Shown: in pieces, positions 60,691-64,000 of the stretch | How the letters are laid out: every line of letters begins with the position of its first letter | How positions within the stretch are numbered: position 1 is the first letter of the stretch | Assembly (NCBI GenBank): GCA_963719875.1 | Contig: CAVRDJ010000001.1 | Location: 620,001-684,000, forward strand | Direction: 5' to 3' | Source: Palsa-360 sp963719875 | GTDB lineage: Bacteria; Acidobacteriota; Terriglobia; Acidiferrales; UBA7541 | Length of the DNA: 64,000 nucleotides | Made by a program: the position numbers and the translations under genes | Notes under the pieces: model-generated | Told to the model about the DNA's origin: nothing | What the model saw: only the letters and a program-made list of their open reading frames with translations | The model's database searches: none

Positions 60691-62610
60691 TCAGCGAAAC
60701 TTGAATTGCGTCCTGTCGATACGTAACGCCTTAATGCGATGGTCAAGTGTGGATGGTGGAACGCCAAGCCTTGCTGCGGCCCCCAATCGCCCAGCGACAC
60801 GGCCCCGGGATGCAGCGAGCGCGGCTTCGATAATCTCCCGTTCGCTTTGGGGCTCGCCTTGAGACGGGGCGCGTGAAGCACCTTGAGGTCGTCGCGCGGG
60901 TTGTTTTGTCAGCCATGACTCGTCGATGGCAAACACGTCACTCGAGTTCAGAATGACGGATCGCTCAATTACGTTCTGCAGCTCACGGATGTTGCCTGGC
61001 CAATCGTAGTTCTGCAACAAACCCAACGTCTTCTTGTCGATCGAGCGGAAGTTCTTACCCGCGCGCCTGGAGTAGCGTTGCACGAAGTATTCGACGAGCA
61101 TCAAGACGTCCTCAGCCCGGTCTCTGAGCGGTGGCACTTCGATGGGAAATACGTTGAGGCGGTAAAAGAGGTCTTGGCGAAAGCTTCCACTGGCCACAGC
61201 GGCTGTCAGGTCACGGTTGGTCGCCGTAATAACTCGAACGTCGACTCGAATCGTCTGTGCTCCGCCGACTCGCTCGAACTCCCGCTCCTGAAGAACTCTC
61301 AAGAGTGCGACCTGCGTGTCGGGCGGAAGGTCCCCAACCTCATCGAGAAAGATCGTGCCTCCTTCGGCCAACTCAAACCGTCCCAGACGCCGCTGAGTTG
61401 CCCCGGTAAAGGCGCCTTTCTCGTGACCGAAAAGTTCGGAGGCGATCAAGTCGCGTGGTACTGCGGCGCAGTTCATGCTGACGAAAGCCCGTTGAGAGCG
61501 CCGGGACAGCCTATGGATGGCGCGGGCAACGAGTTCTTTGCCAGTTCCTGTTTCGCCGGTGACGAGGACCGTGCTTTCAGTGGGAGCAACCTTCGCCACG
61601 CGAGAAAGTACGGTTTGCAAGTGAGGAGAATTTCCGACTATCTCCTCGAACATCGACGCTTTATCGATTTCTTCGCGCAGAGCAATATTCTCGGTCTCGA
61701 GTCTTTCTTCAGCCTGCTTGCGATCCTCGATGTCCGTCGCCGCGACATACCACCGCAGGAGGTCGCCCCGTCCATCTAGCAGGGCATGGCGGCGGATAAG
61801 AAACCACCGATACGTCCCATCCTTCCTTAATAAACGCACTTCGGCGTCATGCGCGGACGCGTTTGATGATTCACTGTGCTGAGCTACACTCGCCATGCGT
61901 TCTAAGTCATCAGGATGCAGGAATCTGCCGGGGTCGCCGACCCGCCAACTCTCCAGAGTGAGGCCGTAATAATCGAGGGAGGCTTGGTTAGCAAACAGTC
62001 GACTCCCCTCGGGCCCCAATACGGCGATGTGCTGGGGCGCGAGATCCAGTACCTGTCGCAACTCACTTTCCCGTTCTCGGAGCTTCTCTTCTGCATGTTT
62101 ACGTCCAGTAATCCGAGTTAGGGCGAGCGCCTCCCGTAGCGCCCTCTCTAGTTCCTCCCAGGTCACGGTCTGCTTTGTGGCGCGGCCACGAATTGCAGAT
62201 TCCAAGTTCGCCCGCAGGCGGTGAAGGGAAATATGGGTCTCGACACGCCACAAAACTTCCTGCGCATCGAAGGGACTGACAATGTAATCGACCGAGCCGC
62301 TAAGCATCGCTTTTGGCTGATTAATCGTATGCGATATCGGGACGATGAGGATCAGAGGGATGTTTCGGGTGACCGGATCATTCTTCAAACTCGCGCAAAC
62401 TTGGTAGCCGTTCATGCCCTGCATGCTAATGTCCACCAACACCAAATCCGGCAATTTGCATTTTACGAGTTGCAATCCCGATTCCCCGTCTTTTGCAAGG
62501 CATACTGCGTAGCCCTGCTCCGTCAGGATGGTCGCCAGCAAATCGAGATTGGCAGGCTCGTCATCAATGACGAGAATGTTGCCTTTCTGCTTTGTGTCAT
62601 GGGGAGTCAC
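60691..62610 (-). CDS. Response regulator with PAS and sigma54-interaction domains (REC-PAS-AAA-Fis)
   Basis: The product has 639 aa from the GTG at 62610, preceded by GAGGAG with a 6-nt gap. A GTG at 62652 is a weaker start. Residues 12-120 form a receiver with the phospho-acceptor Asp60 in LVLVDISMQG, but the Lys normally in the KPF position is Ser112 (IVSPF). A PAS domain spans about 178-295. The AAA+ domain has Walker A GETGTGKE (352-359) and the sigma54 loop GAFTGA (399-404), and the C-terminus has a Fis-type helix-turn-helix (LGVPPSTLDHRIKAL). It activates sigma54 promoters. No kinase gene is adjacent. Confidence 0.92.
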   Translation of the reverse strand: MTPHDTKQKGNILVIDDEPANLDLLATILTEQGYAVCLAKDGESGLQLVKCKLPDLVLVDISMQGMNGYQVCASLKNDPVTRNIPLILIVPISHTINQPKAMLSGSVDYIVSPFDAQEVLWRVETHISLHRLRANLESAIRGRATKQTVTWEELERALREALALTRITGRKHAEEKLRERESELRQVLDLAPQHIAVLGPEGSRLFANQASLDYYGLTLESWRVGDPGRFLHPDDLERMASVAQHSESSNASAHDAEVRLLRKDGTYRWFLIRRHALLDGRGDLLRWYVAATDIEDRKQAEERLETENIALREEIDKASMFEEIVGNSPHLQTVLSRVAKVAPTESTVLVTGETGTGKELVARAIHRLSRRSQRAFVSMNCAAVPRDLIASELFGHEKGAFTGATQRRLGRFELAEGGTIFLDEVGDLPPDTQVALLRVLQEREFERVGGAQTIRVDVRVITATNRDLTAAVASGSFRQDLFYRLNVFPIEVPPLRDRAEDVLMLVEYFVQRYSRRAGKNFRSIDKKTLGLLQNYDWPGNIRELQNVIERSVILNSSDVFAIDESWLTKQPARRPQGASRAPSQGEPQSEREIIEAALAASRGRVAGRLGAAARLGVPPSTLDHRIKALRIDRTQFKFR

Positions 62611-62672
62611 AAAACTCTCCTCGGAGTCGCAAGGCCGTGGGTGACGGAGCACACTCGCAGCATCGCCGGCCT

Positions 62673-62969
62673 CTAACCACCTGCAATTGCTGCTATGACA
62701 ATTAGGGGCTCCGTCCCTGAGGCGACCGCTTGGGGCAGCGGGGCATCCAACAGCTCGTTCGAGAGATCCTCCTGGCAGGCGAAGAACCGCAAGAGGGGAC
62801 GCCGGCGTTGTGATACGGGGTCGCGGAGCAGGCCTCGCAGAACGGGATACTGTGCCTCGAGTGCGTCAAGCACTGAGCGTAGCGTGGCTTGGCCTTCGAT
62901 ACGAAGTTCGACCTCGGTGCCGACGCGCGTCAGGGCGCATAATTGTCCCGGGAGTATCAGCCGGATCAT
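62673..62969 (-). CDS. MoaD/ThiS-family ubiquitin-like protein
   Basis: A 98-aa protein with a beta-grasp pattern (MIRLILPGQLCALTRVGTEV, then ATLRSVLDALEAQYPVLRGL) and the C-terminal Gly-Gly (IAAIAGG) that sulphur-carrier proteins need for activation. The ATG at 62969 overlaps the stop of the upstream propeller gene by 4 bp (ATGA), so they are translationally coupled. The partner could be molybdopterin, thiazole or cysteine synthesis, but no such gene is nearby. Pairing of a MoaD-like protein with a sialidase-like propeller is known to recur in soil bacteria, with unknown role. Confidence 0.82.
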   Translation of the reverse strand: MIRLILPGQLCALTRVGTEVELRIEGQATLRSVLDALEAQYPVLRGLLRDPVSQRRRPLLRFFACQEDLSNELLDAPLPQAVASGTEPLIVIAAIAGG

Positions 62970-64000
62970 GGCAGCGTCTGGACCTCAATGGAATGGATGG
63001 GCGGAAGGCGTTGTGCGACCAGCATCCAGGTGTCTCCGCCGTCGGCCGAGCCGTAGACTTCCCCGCCGGTAGTTCCGAAATAGATGCCGCACGGATCGAG
63101 CGAGTCGACTCCCATCGCTTCACGCAATACGTTCGCGTAACAATCGTTTTGCGGCAAGCCTTTGGTAAGCGGCTCCCAGTCGTATCCACCCGTGCGGCTA
63201 CGGTAAACTCGGAGTTTCGCCTCGGGCGGAAAGTGCTCCGACTCGCTCTTGATAGGGACGACATAGATCGTCTCTGGCTCGTGGGCATGAACGTCTATGG
63301 CGAATCCGAAGTCTGACGGCAAATTTCCACTTACTTCCTGCCAAGAGTCTCCCGCGTTGTCGCTCCGCATGACGTCCCAGTGCTTCTGCATGAAGAGCAC
63401 ATGCGGGCGTGTGGGGTGCATCTTGATGCTATGAACGCAATGGCCAACCTCGGCGTTCGGATCCGCGATGTATTGAGACTTGAGTCCTCGGTTGATTGCG
63501 CGCCAAGTCTCGCCGGCATCGTCGGTCCGGAACACGCCCGCAGCCATGACTGCAATAAAGAACCGGCGGGCGTTGTTCGGATCCAGAAGGACCGTGTGCA
63601 GGCACATCGCAGTCCGGCCCGGTTGCCACCGCCGAGTCGAGTGGTGGGCGCGCAATCCGCGGAATTCCTCCCAGTTCTGTCCGCCATCGGTCGACCGGAA
63701 TAAAGCCGCGTCTTCGGCCCCAGCGTAGATGGTATCTGGATCGGTGAGTGAGGGTTCGAGGTGCCAAATCCGCTTGAACTCCCAAGCTTGGGGCGTTCCG
63801 TCATAGCCTTCGTAATTACCGATGCCGCCCTCCAATACGAATCTGTTGCCTACCGGTTCCCAAGTCTCGCCGCCGTCATTGGAGCGCTGGATCAGCTGAC
63901 CAAACCAGCTGTTATATTGCGAGGCATAAAGTCGATTCGGATCAGCAATCGAACCCTTCAGATGGTAAATCTCCCAGCCGACAAAATGAGGGCTGCTGAG
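62966..64000 (-). CDS. BNR/sialidase-like beta-propeller protein, 5' end outside the window
   Basis: 344 codons are visible and the frame stays open to the right edge. Asp-box or BNR-type motifs recur: RSTDGGQNWEEF, RTDDAGETWRAIN, RSDNAGDSWQEVSG, RSRTGGYDWEPL and SADGGDTWMLV, at spacings of about 50-60 aa. They form propeller blades as in sialidases or photosynthesis-repair/WD40-like propellers. No catalytic Arg triad is evident in this part, so sialidase activity is not supported. It overlaps the MoaD/ThiS-like gene by 4 bp. Confidence 0.82.
   Translation of the reverse strand, partial: LSSPHFVGWEIYHLKGSIADPNRLYASQYNSWFGQLIQRSNDGGETWEPVGNRFVLEGGIGNYEGYDGTPQAWEFKRIWHLEPSLTDPDTIYAGAEDAALFRSTDGGQNWEEFRGLRAHHSTRRWQPGRTAMCLHTVLLDPNNARRFFIAVMAAGVFRTDDAGETWRAINRGLKSQYIADPNAEVGHCVHSIKMHPTRPHVLFMQKHWDVMRSDNAGDSWQEVSGNLPSDFGFAIDVHAHEPETIYVVPIKSESEHFPPEAKLRVYRSRTGGYDWEPLTKGLPQNDCYANVLREAMGVDSLDPCGIYFGTTGGEVYGSADGGDTWMLVAQRLPPIHSIEVQTLP

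Noticed and set aside
1..64000. CRISPR arrays, complete prophage or secretion-system cluster
   Set aside because: No regularly spaced direct repeats, phage structural genes or secretion components were found on either strand.

Overview
The window looks like chromosomal DNA of a soil Acidobacteriota (Solibacter/Bryobacter-like Terriglobia), probably from a metagenome. This is inferred from a very large Oar-type TonB-dependent receptor with an N-terminal carboxypeptidase-regulatory domain, DUF6152/DUF6644 genes, a long palindrome of a kind I associate with these genomes, many exported oxidoreductases and c-type cytochromes, and gene-sparse stretches with decayed mobile DNA. No rRNA, CRISPR array or intact prophage was seen. 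The only tRNA is a truncated tRNA-Arg.

Layout. (1) 0-6.9 kb, plus strand: end of an FAD oxidoreductase, two-subunit aconitase X (AcnX), two aromatic-acid-type MFS transporters and an IlvD/Edd-type dehydratase, read as a catabolic operon for an unknown organic acid. (2) 7-16 kb, minus: two DUF6644 membrane proteins, a DUF6152 protein, a 450-aa exported protein, a tannase/feruloyl-esterase-type hydrolase and the TonB-dependent receptor. (3) 16.3-25.5 kb: formyl-THF deformylase PurU, a MetF protein with a MetV-like Cys-rich C-terminus, an exported amidohydrolase, then two cupins and a LigM/DesA-like THF-dependent O-demethylase facing a LysR regulator, and a cytochrome c lipoprotein. Regions 1-3 together suggest uptake and breakdown of plant-derived (methoxylated) aromatic or phenolic compounds, with the methyl group leaving through THF as formate. 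(4) 26-32.2 kb: gene-sparse, with an IS110 remnant, YceI, and small membrane or stress proteins (DUF3309, CsbD, BON lipoprotein, lmo0937-type). (5) 32.9-35 kb: a two-gene IS91-type element. (6) 35.5-40.3 kb: an ECF sigma factor overlapping a TlpA-like protein whose N-terminus is placed like an anti-sigma region, a secreted protein, Tat-exported RidA and an amidohydrolase.

(7) 40.5-51 kb: a truncated tRNA-Arg marks a probable old recombination border, followed by a CusA/CzcA-type RND efflux operon with a divergent histidine kinase/response regulator pair. (8) 51.5-60.6 kb, minus: aquaporin, a probably truncated SRPBCC-like gene, cytochrome P460, a mosaic pseudogene, NDH-2, a YWTD propeller, a cytochrome c, a crotonase, an SDR without the usual Tyr/Lys, an epoxide hydrolase and a STAS-like protein. 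Pieces of the propeller and epoxide hydrolase genes recur as decayed copies. (9) 60.7-64 kb, minus: a REC-PAS-sigma54 activator, then a MoaD/ThiS-like protein translationally coupled to a BNR/sialidase-like propeller that runs off the right edge.

Gene starts were moved inside long frames where a Shine-Dalgarno sequence, signal peptide or family length supported it. All family calls are from reading the protein sequences. No database search was run.
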